From Phytophthora quininea (Eukaryota > Oomycota > Peronosporomycetes > Peronosporales > Peronosporaceae), in the NCBI GenBank assembly GCA_011947345.1, contig JAAVTG010000075.1, positions 682,001 to 746,000 on the forward strand: a stretch of DNA of 64,000 bases, read 5' to 3'. Positions 53,035 to 64,000 of the stretch are shown one piece after another. The notes beneath the pieces were generated by a model. That model did not search any database, had not been told where the DNA came from, and saw only the letters and a program-made list of their open reading frames with translations. Made by a program: the position numbers and the translations under genes. Positions within the stretch are counted from its first letter, which is position 1, and each line of letters begins with the position of its first letter.

Positions 53035-54300
53035 ATGGAGCGGAACGAGCAGGATGACGACTGGATCGGCGAGGTGCAGCACCGCGAGGGCTTCGTGTTG
53101 GACGAGGTGCGTCGGCGATAGCATTCTTCTGCGCGCTCTGTTTCCTACAGACCAGCGTTTGGAGCTGTCGCTGCGTCATGGACGCCTAGCAGCGGCGCTG
53201 TTCCTGGTCAAATTTGGGCGGTTGCCGCATACTGAACCCAAGTGTACTGGTTGGGAATTTATTCTGCAGAGCCTGAGCGAGCTGGAAATCCCGGACCGGG
53301 AGGTCACCTACCGCCGCGCTAATGTCGAGACGCCCTTCATCACGTCTCGCTTCGACTCGCAGGTCGGTCAAGGTTCCTCGTGGGTACCAAATTCCCAGCC
53401 AAATTAACCGGTAATTTATTCTAGCAGGAGGAGGACGTCTTCGCTCCCGCAGCTCCAGGCAAAGTGGTGTTCACTATGAGTCCGCCGACGTTGCAGGACC
53501 TGGAAGATGGTTCTTCAACAGTGCTGGGACAGCAGAAACCAAAGCAACGGATTGACGACGCAGACAGCAAATCGGCAGACGCAGATGGAGCAGGCAAGGA
53601 CTTTATGCCCACAGGAGAGGTGCCTGATGCAAGAGAGGTGAGCTACCATCAAGTAAACCCGATGTTCGAGTCCTGCGAGTCCCCGAGGTCATTTTCAGGA
53701 CACTTCAAAACGCGCTTAAGTCTCAAGACGTTGAGTTTTCCTGCAGTGCTGACTGGACGGTACGAACCGACCGAAACATTAGCTGTAGCAGTTGAAAAGC
53801 TGACAGTGGTGATCCAAATGATGGCAGATGGACGGGTATGCTCTCGTGGCAGCAGAAGAAATCTTCTTCAATGTGTGCCTCCACCGCCTAGCCATGAAAT
53901 CGACAATCCGGACGGACTTCACTCTCCGCTCGGTGCGTACCGAGGCAATGTACTGTGATCTGTGTCGGAATTTGATGCTACATTATTGCTGCTGGGGTTG
54001 CAGGGTGACGAGCTCAAGTTTCTTGCGCTGACCGACTCGATCCGCAAGCAGTGCAAAGCCATCGACAAGGACTTGCTGGGACTGCCTGAACTCAGGTTGG
54101 TTCGTCTTGCCTTTCGGCTTCTTTTTGTCTTATTTGGTGTATGGTTGCTGCGTGCTATATTGCGGAATGCTTCTGGCGCGCACCATACAAGAAGAGGTTT
54201 AGATCTTAACGCGAGTGGCCTCATGCATTGCGTGCTGCGTCGTCGGGCACGTCTGATCGTCGCGCACCTGCATTGCTGTTTGTGGTTGTGTGCCGTGTAG
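53035..54300 (+). CDS. Unassigned multi-exon protein
   Basis: ATG 53035 starts a short exon (ERNEQDDDWIGEVQHREGF to 53106), followed after a 49-nt intron by 53156-53362 (RLELSLRHGRLAAALFLVKF, EFILQSLSELEIPDREVTYR), then exon 3 from about 53428 to 53637 (VFTMSPPTLQDLEDGSSTV), a 50-nt intron, and 53688 on (VIFRTLQNALKSQDVEFSCS). A last conserved-looking piece, GDELKFLALTDSIRKQCKAI, lies at about 54002-54095 and is followed in frame by a hydrophobic stretch (RLAFRLLFVLFGVWLLRAIL), which may be intron or a tail anchor. The splice pattern in 53740-54000 is not solved. No family is recognised. Divergent from XDH, 86 bp between starts. Confidence 0.5.
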
Positions 54301-54310
54301 CTTTGACATC

Positions 54311-54797
54311 ATGGCGGACTGGTCGTCTCCTGGCGAACTGTTCCCGGGGTCTCTCACCGTGGACTCGCAGGAGCTGTCGATGCTGCTGCTTGAAATCAAC
54401 TCGGAGGCCCCTCCATTCACGCGCTACGAGGTGGCCAAACGGCTCAAGGAACTCTGTCAATACGACTCGAATCGTCGTGCATTGGCTGATCTGCTCAAGG
54501 AGCAGTTCGTCAGTGGGTTACAATCGATGCTCAAAGACGACAACGAGGATATCGTACGGTTTGCCATCTACACCATCCTGAACTTTGCGGATGACATCAC
54601 GACGCTGAACGAGTGAGTGTGCCATGGTGATTTCCCGTGTACAGTTCCTGGTAGATTCTTACTTTGTTTCATGTTCGTCCAGTCTGGAGCTACCTCGGTT
54701 GCCTGAAACACTGCGTGGCATTTTGACTCTCTCGCAGAAAGATTCAACAAAGAAGCTTGCCGGAGATCTCTACAAGACAATCAATGCGGTTTGTTAG
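54311..54797 (+). CDS. Small helical-repeat (ARM-like) protein
   Basis: Two exons (54311-54612, 54683-54797) with a 70-nt intron encode about 138 residues: MADWSSPGELFPGSLTVDSQ, FTRYEVAKRLKELCQYDSNR, FVSGLQSMLKDDNEDIVRFA, then the end LAGDLYKTINAVC. Pairs of amphipathic helices with spacing like armadillo/HEAT repeats suggest a small helical scaffold. No signal peptide or membrane span. It starts 11 bp after the end of the preceding open frame, so it could also be the 3' part of that gene. Intact frame. Confidence 0.6.
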
Positions 54798-55059
54798 GAT
54801 AGTTTGCGAAAGGAGGATTGGAATATGCAAGCTTGGCGACGGATGCCAAGCGTGAAGGATTGGAGGAAGCTACAGCGAGGGGGAGCATGCGGACTACTGG
54901 GATTGGGAGGCTTTGTGTTATGCGCTCAAGTCGTGGTTGAAGTCTTCGTTCGCAGCCCCGCTGGCTAATGTAAAATGTTTTAATGACTGTTTAGGTGCCA
55001 AAATCGATCTCATCCATCAGCACTCTTGCTCCATCACCCAAGCCTAGCGTTCTTTTCAT
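54798..55059. other. Convergent spacer
   Basis: About 260 bp between the ARM-like gene and the NAXD stop codon. No gene was seen. Confidence 0.5.
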
Positions 55060-56540
55060 TACATCGATGAGGTCGGAAACGCTTTGCTAAAGCCTTTGCC
55101 AACGCAATGCAGCACATCTGGAGCCGTCATAGATCGTTGGTGCTCATCAAAAGCAAGAGAGGAGCTATGCCGAAATGGTCAGGCCGGTCCAACAAAACAT
55201 GGATCAAGTTCTTGCTCACCTGGCCCGCGTCACGAGTGATCCACCGTAAGCAGCAAGTAGCAGCGGATTGCCTTCAAAATCGCCATCCGAGCTGTAAAGC
55301 AAGACAAGGAGATTAGTGATACAAAATTGAAAATCGGCCTGCAACGTTCAAACTTACAGATCGGCGTGTTTAGTCCAAGCCGCAAAGGTGCCAATAGCCC
55401 CAGAAAGGACCTATACAAGACACGACAATTAGTTCCATCAACAGATTAGTGGCATCACGGACTCTTACATCCCCTTGTCCTCCACAGCGCCGTGGGCATC
55501 CAAACTCGTCATTTGTCAACGCTACGTTTGCGAAAGTACCAATAGTTAGTTCTCCTGTGTAGGCGATACAATACCGTTAAGAGATTCAATGCGTTTGTAC
55601 TGATCGTTCCGTCCGAAAACGTGTCGACACCACCCTTTTGTATAACTACAGGAAAGCCCAGGCTAAACACACAGAAAAGATAGTTAGTTCATACATAACG
55701 ATTGCAAATTGAAGTGGGCCATTACGCTTCACTAAGTTGAGCTGGCGGAATCTTTGACGCTTGAGCGACATCAATGCCGGGTAGCAAACGCGTGGTAGCA
55801 CACAACCGCGCATACTCCATCTACAACAAAGTAAATAATTTTATCTTTTCGTCACGGCTTGATCATCGATAAATCTCGATACTTACAGCATTAGGCGTCA
55901 GGATGGCGTTCTTATACCCCTTCACCACTTCCGGCTCGAGGCTGACAAGATACAACGCGTCTCCATCCAGAACCAGCGGCAGGTTCGCCGCCCTAGCACG
56001 AGCGATCACTTGTCTAGTGATTTCCTGTACACTTGCGTCTCGTCCTAGCCCAGGACCCACCACCAGCGTGTCTAGTCTCGGCAATACCTGAGCGATCTTC
56101 TCCACCGCTTCTTCCAAAGCTTTTGCTCGCTTGGACTCCTCCAGATTTTCCAACGAAGCGTCCGAGCGCAGCAGCGGATGTACGATAAGCTCCGGGCTGT
56201 AACTCTTAATGGGGACAGCCGCCTCCTCCACGCAGAAGAGGTGGCACAGATCCGCACCCTATCCATTGAAAACGTAAAATATTAATGCATTCCAATAATG
56301 AAATTGGTAATAACACACACTAGCTAGCTACCGTCTTGAGACTGGAGACACCGGCGTAGAAGGGAGCGCCAGTGTACTCGAAGGAACCGCCAACCACGCC
56401 GACGCGACCTACAAGAGGAAGATATTGGGATCTGAAACATTAGCAGGACGTACAGCGATGCACCCACCTTGCTGGCCCTTGTGCCAGTGGCCTGCGAGCG
56501 GCGGGATCAAGCGAGGCACGAGCGATCGAGTGCTGGGCAT
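55060..56540 (-). CDS. NAXD: ATP-dependent NAD(P)HX dehydratase
   Basis: This metabolite-repair enzyme dehydrates damaged NAD(P)H hydrate. Many short exons: 56540-56468 (MPSTRSLVPRLIPPLAGHWH), 56408-56332 (GRVGVVGGSFEYTGAPFYAG), 56258-55887 (GADLCHLFCVEEAAVPIKSY; LVVGPGLGRDASVQEI; LPLVLDGDALYLVS; AILTPNA), one from 55820 (MEYARLCATTRLLPGIDV), then pieces reading GFPVVIQKGGVDTFSDGT, GCPRRCGGQGDVLSGAIGTF, DFEGNPLLLAAYGGSLVTR and SSLAFDEHQRSMTAPDVLHC, with stop at 55062-55060. The GPGLGR, LDGDAL, LTPN and GGQGDVLSG motifs define the ribokinase-like NAXD family. One C seems missing at the 55670 exon edge. No targeting presequence is obvious. Confidence 0.88.
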
Positions 56541-56953
56541 GCTGCTTCTTCAATTATGATCTTTGATGCGCATGTCTAGAATAGAAATAGGATTTGCAAA
56601 TGCTATAAAATAGTGGGATCTTGAAAAGTCGCATAACCAGCTTCTAAATGAACGTTGCGACCCATCGAAGGCCACGCTGTCGGTATGAACGATACTAACA
56701 ACCTCCGCAGCGGTATCACCATTGCCGGGCATCGACACCATGCGTCGTTGTTGCCTCAACGTGAAACTCACGTCTGCTTCAGAAACGTCTTATCTTTCAC
56801 GTCGGACTCTCCGAGCTCGACGTGACAAATCCTCATCCGCGATTGGCCACGAATACAAACTCCAAGTGAAGCCAATCCTGCCGTTATTTGAAGTTGCCGT
56901 CACTTTCGAATCGTCGCGCCGACGCACACGAGAATCCCCTGCTCCATCTGCCC
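56541..56953. other. Divergent promoter region NAXD / FadE-type ACAD
   Basis: This 410-bp stretch lies between two divergent start codons. TCACTTTCGAATCG at 56901-56914 weakly resembles the oomycete initiator, 40 bp upstream of the dehydrogenase ATG. Open frames through it are continuations without protein features. Confidence 0.4.
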
Positions 56954-59244
56954 ATGCTGTCCCCCGCCCTGCTGCGTCGCTCCGCCCACCTCGGCGGGCT
57001 GCGTCTCGTGACCGCTCGCAGCACGCTGCCGGCCGTGCAGACGCTGCAGCAGACCCAGTCGCGCACGTTCGTGGCCGACCAACTGTACAAGCTGGCCAAG
57101 CGCGTGATGCCGCGCATGTCCAACACGGAGAAGGCGGCGCTGGAGAGCGGCACGGTGGGCTTCGACCGCGACATCTTCTCCGGCTCGCCGTCACTCAAGA
57201 CACTGGACAAGTACTCGGCCCAGCTGAGCGCCGAGGAGCAATCTTTCATGGACAACGAAGTGCAGCAGCTCTGCGAGATGATCGATGACTACTCGGTGGG
57301 GCGCGAGCAGGACATGCCGCTCAAAGTGTGGAAGTTCATCAAGGAGAAGGGCTTCCTGGGCATGATCATCCCCAAGGACTACGGCGGCCTGCAGTTCAGT
57401 GCGCACGGCCACTCGGTCGTCATCACCAAGCTCGCCACGAGGAGCGCCACGGCCGCAGTGTCTGTGTGTGTGCCCAACTCGTTGGGACCTGCTGAGCTGC
57501 TACTCCGCTACGGCACGGAAGAACAGAAGAACTACTTCCTGCCAGGACTGGCCAATGGCAAGCACTTGCCCTGCTTTGGGTTGACGGGACCGTCGTCAGG
57601 GTCAGATGCGGCTGCCATGAGAGACACGGGCGTCGTGTGCGAGCAGGATGGGGTGCTCGGCATCAGAGCCACCTTCAACAAGCGGTATATCACATTGGCA
57701 CCAGCAGCCACTTGTGTAGGATTGGCAGTGGATGTGAAGGATCCCCAGGGGCTTCTGAAAGGCACAGGCAGTCCGGGCATTACGGTAGCACTACTGGAGC
57801 GCAACCACCCGGGGCTTGTCATGGGCAAACGCCATGATACCATTTCGGTTCCATTCATGAACGGCCCCGTTCAAGGAACTGACGTGTTCATCCCCATGGA
57901 CAAGATCATTGGAGGACAGACGCGTGTCGGATACGGCTGGAACATGCTGATGGATTGCTTGGCTGAAGGTCGATCGATCAGTCTGCCGGCCTCGGCTGTT
58001 GCAGGAGCCAAACTATCGGTGAATGCTGTTGGCGCTTATGCACGTGTGCGCAAGCAGTTCAAGGTGCCGATTGCTAGTCTGGAAGGCATCCAGGAACAAC
58101 TTGCCACCATGGGCGGCAATGCGTTCATCATGACTAGTGGCCAGCACATGGTGAACGCCATGATCAATCAGCACGAGCAGCCTGCCGTCATTAGCGGCGT
58201 GTGCAAGCAGCAGATCACGGACCGTGGCCGCGACACAGTTATTCGTGCCATGGACGTTCTGGGTGGCGCCGGTATTTGCAAGGGGCCCAACAACTTCCTT
58301 GCGAACATCTATACCTCGCTGCCTGTAGTGATTACCGTAGAAGGTGCCAACATCCTGACGCGTTCGCTGATCATTTTCGGCCAGGGGCTTACTCGTGCTC
58401 ACCCACACTTGTATGAGCTCATCAAGACCATCCAAAATGGCGACGATCTTGAAGGCTTTTCGAAGGAGCTACGCAAACTAGTGCGCATGGCGTTGCCAAC
58501 ACAGCGGGGTCTCTAAAGACCGCTGTTACGCGCTCGCGCTTCAAACAGAACGGCTTGCTTACCCACTACGAGTCTCAGATGGACAAGCTCGCCAAGAACT
58601 TTGCCATGTGTGCCGATCTTTCCCTGGTGCTTGGCGGCAAGTTGAAGTTTGCCGAGATGATCTCGGGTCGCTTTGCCGACGTCTTTTCAAGCCTCTACTT
58701 GGGCTACTCGGTCATGTGGTTCTACAAGAACAACCGCCACGTTGAAGGCATCGACCAGATCTTCGACTATGCTATGACCCAGCTCTGCTACGAAGCGCAG
58801 CAGGGAATTGTAGGCGTTAGTAAGAACTTCCCGGTCCCTGGCGTAGGCCCCGTCATGCGTGGGCTGTCGTTCCCGTTCGGTTTGCCTTACGATGCTCCGA
58901 CGGACAAGCAAATGCGCAAGGTGTCTGAGTTGATCTCCACAGACTCAGGCGTACGCACCCTGCTCAGCGAGAATGTGTTCGTCTCGAAAGATCCCAAGGA
59001 CCGGGTAGCAATGCTGAATGCGACCTTGCCCAAGGCAGTGAAGGCAGACGCCACACTGGCAGCACTGCGCAAGCAGAAGCGTAGTGCTACCATTGACGAG
59101 CAGAAGGCCATCGATGAAGTCGAAGCCGCGCGTGAGGTCATCATCCAAGTGGACAGCTTTGACGGTCTTGGCGCGGAGATCAACAAGCCCAAGGACTATG
59201 TCCGCCCAGCCATGGTTGGCAACGTGTTCGACGCGACCGTGTAA
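56954..59244 (+). CDS. FadE-type long acyl-CoA dehydrogenase
   Basis: This enzyme makes the first double bond in fatty-acid beta-oxidation. ATG 56954 gives a presequence-like start (MLSPALLRRSAHLGGLRLVT). The dehydrogenase part has KEKGFLGMIIPKDYGGLQFS, SVCVPNSLGPAELLLRYGTE, LPCFGLTGPSSGSDAAAM and DRGRDTVIRAMDVLGGAGIC. The C-terminal third (MDKLAKNFAMCADLSLVLGG, VMRGLSFPFGLPYDAPTD, LRKQKRSATIDEQKAID) matches the DUF1974 domain of bacterial FadE, which ordinary mitochondrial dehydrogenases lack. The total of about 760 residues fits FadE (about 800) rather than the usual 400. One G is missing at about 58510 (RG/SLKTAV), joining the two frames. Confidence 0.9.
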
Positions 59245-59312
59245 ATGCTGTCTTCGGCACAGACTGCCAATGAATGAGAAAAAGGAGAAAAAATCTCATG
59301 ACAGTACAAAAT

Positions 59313-60275
59313 CTAACCCACAGGCTGAAGAACTGCATGTCGTACATTAAGTGCTGCTGTCATCTCCATTCCTGCCGCCTCTTTATTACGTTGCATCTTT
59401 TTGTTTGATTCACGCCAGCAACTCGTTCCGTCAAGGGGATCTCCAAGCTGCCAGCATACAGGGACCCAAGCACACTCAACGTCGTCAAGTCTGCTTGTTG
59501 TGAAACTGGAAAAAAATATCTTCTCAGTTCTCCCCGACAAATTTCTGTTGACATCCACTGTAAGATACACACGCTCCAACTAATTTGATCTGCCGACGCA
59601 CCTCGGTATTTTGCCGCGCACCGCACAAACGCGTCGGCCACTTCCTTGCACTTCAAGACGTCGCTCTTCTTGTCTCTATAGCACTGCAGGCAGGCCTCGC
59701 GTTCCGGCGAGCACTGAACGTCGCGCAACGGGGCGCGGTATTTTTCTTGTTGATCTCGGCCACGAGTTGCTCGACGCGCTGGTTCTCTTGCTCCTCGTGC
59801 TTCTTGGCGAGCTCGGCCTGCTGCGCCAGACTGGGAGCCCCCACTGCAGTCTTTTGCTGCTGGTTCTGCTCCGCCTCCACTTTCTTCCGGTAGTCGTCAG
59901 CGCCCTGCAACAACCAGCCCCATAACGTTCAGCCACAGACTTGAAGGACTTAATCCTATCAGACGTTGACACACCTTGGCGTAGGCCATCTGCAGCTGCT
60001 TCTTGATCGCCGCCTGCTGCCTGCAATAGTAAGTATCGTAATGAAGGCTTATTCGCGCATACGAACAGTGAAGGATAGGCTGCAATTGCAACGTACTGAG
60101 CGCTGACACCGCCCGCTGGGTGCGCCTTGGCCGAGGCCTCATTGGTGCCGTTAATCTGGTCGATGAGCGCCGGCGTGAGGCGGATGGAGGCGCGCGTCTC
60201 GCCGTCGTGCTCGTCCTCGGGTCGCAGCTCCGCCGCCGCGTCGCCCGTCACCACTCGCGACTGCTTGGCGCCCAT
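59313..60275 (-). CDS. MIC19/CHCHD3-like MICOS subunit
   Basis: Exons 60275-60096, 60020-59975 and 59904-59602. The start MGAKQSRVV is a good N-myristoylation site, as in animal MIC19. RASIRLTPALIDQINGTNEA fits the conserved N-terminal segment, a Gln/Glu-rich coiled coil follows (KKVEAEQNQQQKTAV, KKHEEQENQRVEQLVAEINK), then a twin CX9C (CHCH) domain, CSPEREACLQC and CKEVADAFVRC. MIC19 sits on the intermembrane-space side of the inner membrane and shapes cristae. One A is missing from an A-run at about 59738. The 3' end is uncertain: a last exon from 59557 would add a long unconserved tail to 59313; the protein may stop sooner. Confidence 0.8.
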
Positions 60276-61218
60276 GCTGCTGCCGTATCTGCTCGCTCCC
60301 TCTGCGGCTCACGTCGGGTCTGCGCCCCAGATAGCAGTATTCCAAAGAGGAATATGCTATAGCATACAACCTACCCAAATCTATGCACGTACCCAAACAG
60401 ATACCCATTTTGTCCGAAGGATACTATATGACTTCCTTCCTGGCCCTCCTGCTTGTTGTGTTCTAGTTGTCGCCGTGGCAATTGCAGTATCGCAGATGCA
60501 TGAAGGGGTTCTAGTCCACAGCGCTCATACAGAGCTCGACGCCGGTGGTGACTGGCGAGAGCAGATCTGAAGTTTGAAACGTCTCGCAACTACAACGAAG
60601 GCAAGGGCAACTTGACTCGGTTTCCCGTTCACTAAGAGATTGCGTGAGTTTCTGTGAGTGTTAGCCCGCGAGATGTTGCCACGGTAAAGCTTGCAGTCCA
60701 CCGTCATGCCGTACTCGTCGTGGCCATGCAGCGAAGGCTTGCCCGCCGGCAAGTTCCCGGCGGTGCTTGGTCACGGGGTCAATTGCATCCAAGCGGGGGC
60801 TTGGCAGTGCCAGCAGCAACGGCAATCGAGCCCATGGGATCCCAATCGACGGAGAGCTTCTGGCGGTAAGTCAAGAGCACGGCCCGGCGGCAACCACCGC
60901 CAGCGACCAGCATGCACTCCACGGCGAGCAAGCAAGCACCATCCCTGCAGTAGAAGAAGCCTCCCAGACCCTCCCGCATGGAGCGCAGATATCGGCGATG
61001 CAACGCGGCCCGGTTGCCCGCAACGGCTCGACGTCATGGATCCATTTCGCAGTCTTGTCCGCCTCGACTCTCCGCTTGGGCCCCACGTTTTCTACACGAG
61101 CCGCCACAGCCGCGCCGACAGGGTCCACACGTCAGCGGCTGCAACGTGTCGATGCGCTGCACAAGTGGCCCTGATCGGCGGCGCTCACTCCCAAGATCCT
61201 CGAAGCAACTCACTCGCC
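60276..61218. other. Divergent spacer MIC19 / CFA synthase
   Basis: About 940 bp. The CFA frame is open upstream to 60691 but this part is low in protein character (many Pro, Arg, Ser, Gln) and is treated as 5' untranslated. No other gene is recognised. Confidence 0.45.
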
Positions 61219-62450
61219 ATGTCGGACAAGCAGAAATCGGCATTGATCGCCACCTCGGTGGTCGCGGGCGTGGCCGCTGGCGGGTACTTGCTGCGCCAGG
61301 CCATGAAGCCCGTGCTGCGTGCCCGCGCCGCCACCTTCATCAAGGGCATGCTGGCCGAGGCCGACATCCTGCTGGACCGCGACATCGTCGTGCATGACGA
61401 GAACATCTTCCTGGACTGGGTGCACCGCGGCATGCTGGCAATCGGCGAGTCGTACATGGCCAAGAAGTGGGAGGCCATCACCCCGCTGGACGTGGTGCTT
61501 ACGCGGCTGCTGTCGCTGCCCGCCGACAAGCGCCGCAAGCTGTTCAAGGCCTGGAACGCCAAGCTCATCGGGCTCGGCGGCAAGATCTTCAATTACCAAT
61601 CGCCGTCGCGTGCCGGCATCGTCGGTGCCCACCACTACGACCTGGGCAACGACTTTTTCAAGCTCTGGCTGGACCCGTACATGCAGTACTCGTGTGCGTA
61701 CTGGAAGGGTATTGAGGACAAGCACGACCTGGATGCTGCGCAGCGCAACAAGCTGCACCTGATCGCCAAGAAGCTCAAACTCGAGCCGGGAATGAAGGTG
61801 TTGGAAATCGGGTGCGGCTGGGGCGGTCTCGGCTGCTTCCTGGCCAAGGAGTACGGCGTGCACGTGACCGGCATCACCATCTCCCACGAGCAGCTCAAGG
61901 GCGCTCGCGAATGGGCCGAACGCGAAGGTGTGAGCCACCTCACGAGCTTCGAGTACTGCGACTACCGCAAGATGCACGGCCAGTTCGACCGTGTCGTGTC
62001 GATCGCCATGATCGAGGCAGTCGGGTACAAGAACCTGGACGAGTACTACAACGTGGTTAAGCGTTGTCTGAAGGAGGGTGGCCTTGCGTTGATGCACGGA
62101 ATCGCGGCCAACCGCTCGATCGAGGTGCCGATCCAGCTCTGGATCCTCAAGTACATCTTCCCCAACGGCTTCCTGCCGTCCGTGGCGCAGATGGTCTTGT
62201 TCTCGGAGCGCAAGCTCATCGTCGAGGACGTGCACAACCTCGGCCCCGACTACGACAAGACCCTCATGTGCTGGTACGAGCGCTTCCAGGAGCACCTCAA
62301 GAACGGTGACATCGGCCGCTCTGAGGTCTTCTGCCGCATGTGGGACTACTACCTGCAGTACTGCGCCGCCGGATTCCGTGCGCGTACCATTCAGCTCGTG
62401 CAGATCGTCTTCTCAAGAAGCGCCCGGACCGCTACGACGCCGTGAGATAA
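61219..62450 (+). CDS. Cyclopropane-fatty-acyl-phospholipid synthase family
   Basis: A SAM-dependent enzyme modifying acyl chains of membrane lipids. ATG 61219 (MSDKQKSALIATSVVAGVAA) gives a short membrane-anchor-like N-terminus. Landmarks are HHYDLGNDFFKLWLDPYMQY (lipid-binding part), VLEIGCGWGGLGCFLAKEYG (SAM site), VTGITISHEQLKGAREWA, VSIAMIEAVGYKNLDEYY and YIFPNGFLPS. A bicarbonate-site-like Glu is within IEAVG. One base is missing near 62411; with it the protein ends KKRPDRYDAVR at 62450. The product could be a cyclopropane or methyl-branched acyl group; sequence alone does not decide. Confidence 0.9.
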
Positions 62451-62752
62451 ACGGTGGAGTTCGTGTAGGTTTTGACTGTCCTGGTAGCTCATCATAGCTG
62501 TCGGAAGGCTGCGGTTCCGCGTAGGAGATCGACTGTAGTTAGACTCTGAAGATGATAAATCCATGCAGACACGTGCTGCTGTTTGTTCTCTACTGTCATG
62601 ACTCACGAAGATCATGCCATTCAAGCATCTGTCGCTTGTGCAGGGTTCCCTCCACGAGGGAATGCAGTCGCGATCACTAACGCAGTCGTAGGGCTCACCT
62701 CCCTTATTCGTCAATCCACCCGCGTACACACACATCAGTAGAGGTTGTTGTC
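62451..62752. other. Spacer between CFA synthase and PECR
   Basis: About 300 bp between two plus-strand genes. No gene or repeat was seen. Confidence 0.5.
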
Positions 62753-63940
<1,188 letters not shown>

Positions 63941-64000
63941 AGTGTGTCATTTGCTTCAACTTGAAGTTGCTCTTAAATTGAAATGGGAACATGACGCTGT

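Noticed and set aside
60691..61218. In-frame N-terminal extension of CFA synthase
   Set aside because: It is low-complexity Pro/Arg/Ser/Gln sequence without family similarity; the membrane-anchor-like start at 61219 fits better.
61210..62295. Long minus-strand open frame (361 codons) opposite CFA synthase
   Set aside because: It is the complement of a strongly conserved enzyme, and its His/Val/Leu/Gln-rich composition is typical of an antisense shadow in GC-rich coding sequence.

Overview
The window is oomycete nuclear DNA, most likely Phytophthora or a close Peronosporales relative; the species cannot be named from sequence alone. The grounds are very short GT-AG introns (about 49-75 nt), genes packed with 100-400 bp between them, an oomycete-style Crypton, copia, gypsy and MULE mixture, secreted CAP (PR-1-like) proteins, and a multi-membrane-span protein family typical of oomycetes.

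Layout. 1-14.5 kb is a transposon nest. A decayed Ty3/Gypsy fragment (1-3104) abuts a 5'-truncated Ty1/Copia pol. The RNase H region of that copia was hit twice: by an LTR element now reduced to a 511-bp solo LTR (4043-4553, 4-bp target duplication), and by a MULE (4749-11143) with perfect 79-bp terminal inverted repeats and a perfect 9-bp target duplication. Between its left repeat and its transposase gene the MULE contains a Crypton tyrosine-recombinase element and a pogo-like DDE element with perfect 22-bp termini (counting the TA). A second copia remnant lies on the minus strand at 12.8-14.2 kb. From 14.56 kb onward the window is gene-dense.

Genes: APC7 (+), ornithine decarboxylase (+), GT71 mannosyltransferase-like 1 (-), a mitochondrial Bot1/mS45-like protein (+), an oomycete multi-span membrane protein (-), an unassigned protein (-), a PP2C phosphatase with a membrane anchor (-), GT71-like 2 (-), a FYVE-C2-transmembrane protein (-), an SLC33A1-type acetyl-CoA transporter (+), an SKP1-like protein with a long charged tail (-). 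Next comes a secreted-protein block at 36-42.5 kb: three CAP proteins, one with two CAP domains, and a tandem pair of small secreted proteins. Then ISWI with two HMG boxes (-), a PSI-TM-LEA2 protein (+), xanthine dehydrogenase (-), an unassigned gene (+), a small helical-repeat protein (+), NAD(P)HX dehydratase (-), FadE-type acyl-CoA dehydrogenase (+), MIC19/CHCHD3-like (-), cyclopropane-fatty-acid synthase (+) and peroxisomal trans-2-enoyl-CoA reductase (+). The last 8 kb is thus rich in acyl-chain, mitochondrial and peroxisomal functions.

Caution. Nearly every conserved gene is broken by isolated one-base frame changes. Most are explained by one base missing from a homopolymer run, while the protein on both sides stays conserved. 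I read this as assembly indel error, not pseudogenisation, and annotate those genes as whole genes with the breaks noted.
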